A stretch of DNA of 5,320 nt from DBFJGL01 sp048394785 (GTDB lineage Bacteria > Bacillota > Clostridia > Christensenellales > CAG-917), in NCBI GenBank assembly GCA_048394785.1, contig DBFJGL010000006.1:1-5320 (forward strand), read 5' to 3'. Position 1 is the first letter of the stretch; the number at the start of each line of letters is the position of its first letter. Shown here piece after piece: positions 5,245 to 5,320 of this stretch. Made by a program: the position numbers and the translations under genes. Below the pieces are notes generated by a model, which saw only the letters and a list, made by a program, of their open reading frames with translations, was not told the DNA's origin and ran no database searches.

Positions 5245-5320
5245 AAGGTTTAACGAGAACTTTGAGCGAGAGGAAAAGGCGACGGCAGGGAGTGTTGAGC
5301 AGTAAAGCACAAACGGAGAG
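5245..5320. other. Non-coding end of window
   Basis: These 76 bases after the terminator contain no ATG on the + strand and no supportable gene, promoter or repeat. The final bases (ACGGAGAG) could be part of a Shine-Dalgarno for a gene beyond the window, but this cannot be judged here. Confidence 0.5.

Noticed and set aside
1..5320. Possible defence system, toxin-antitoxin pair, retron or CRISPR
   Set aside because: No nuclease, reverse transcriptase, toxin motif or repeat array is visible; all complete genes fit a phage capsid and neck block.

Overview
The window is a stretch of tailed-phage (Caudoviricetes) virion genes, from a free phage or a prophage; the sequence alone does not say which. 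All genes are on the + strand and tightly packed, with overlaps or gaps of a few bases. Nearly every start has a strong purine-rich Shine-Dalgarno (AAGGAG, GGAGGT, GGGAGG). That, a probable TTG start and a Listeria/InlB-type repeat domain point to a host among the Bacillota, plausibly an uncultured gut Clostridia lineage. The host assignment is inference. No integrase, attachment site, tRNA, rRNA, CRISPR or insertion sequence is visible.

Layout: (1) 2-316, the 3' end of an unrecognised gene just upstream of the capsid gene. (2) 329-1735, an HK97-fold-type major capsid protein carrying a Gly/Ser linker and a C-terminal InlB B-repeat-like domain. (3) 1737-2081, a small hypothetical protein with a charged helical tail. 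(4) 2066-2599, a probable head-tail adaptor. (5) 2602-4047, a large beta-propeller-like neck or tail protein that resembles the P22 gp10 type of DNA-stabilisation (stopper) protein. (6) 4044-4163, a 39-residue protein that is almost entirely a perfect heptad coiled coil and is easily missed because of its size. (7) 4144-5172, a highly charged coiled-coil protein of 342 residues, possibly an internal or ejected virion protein. (8) 5211-5244, a strong intrinsic terminator. The last 76 bases hold no recognisable gene.

Together the genes read as a capsid and neck cassette: shell (MCP), adaptor under the portal, propeller-type stopper, then two coiled-coil proteins. The order (MCP, adaptor, gp10-like propeller, coiled coil) recalls the short-tailed P22 arrangement, where gp4, gp10 and the trimeric coiled-coil needle gp26 close the portal. 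The portal, terminase and protease genes would be expected upstream, outside the window.

The observations most worth a second look are the capsid-fused InlB-like domain, the 39-residue zipper protein in the needle position, the internal motif of the 342-residue coiled-coil protein, and a very strong lack of the 4-base palindromes GATC, CATG, GGCC and CTAG across the window. No defence system or wholly new kind of system was found.
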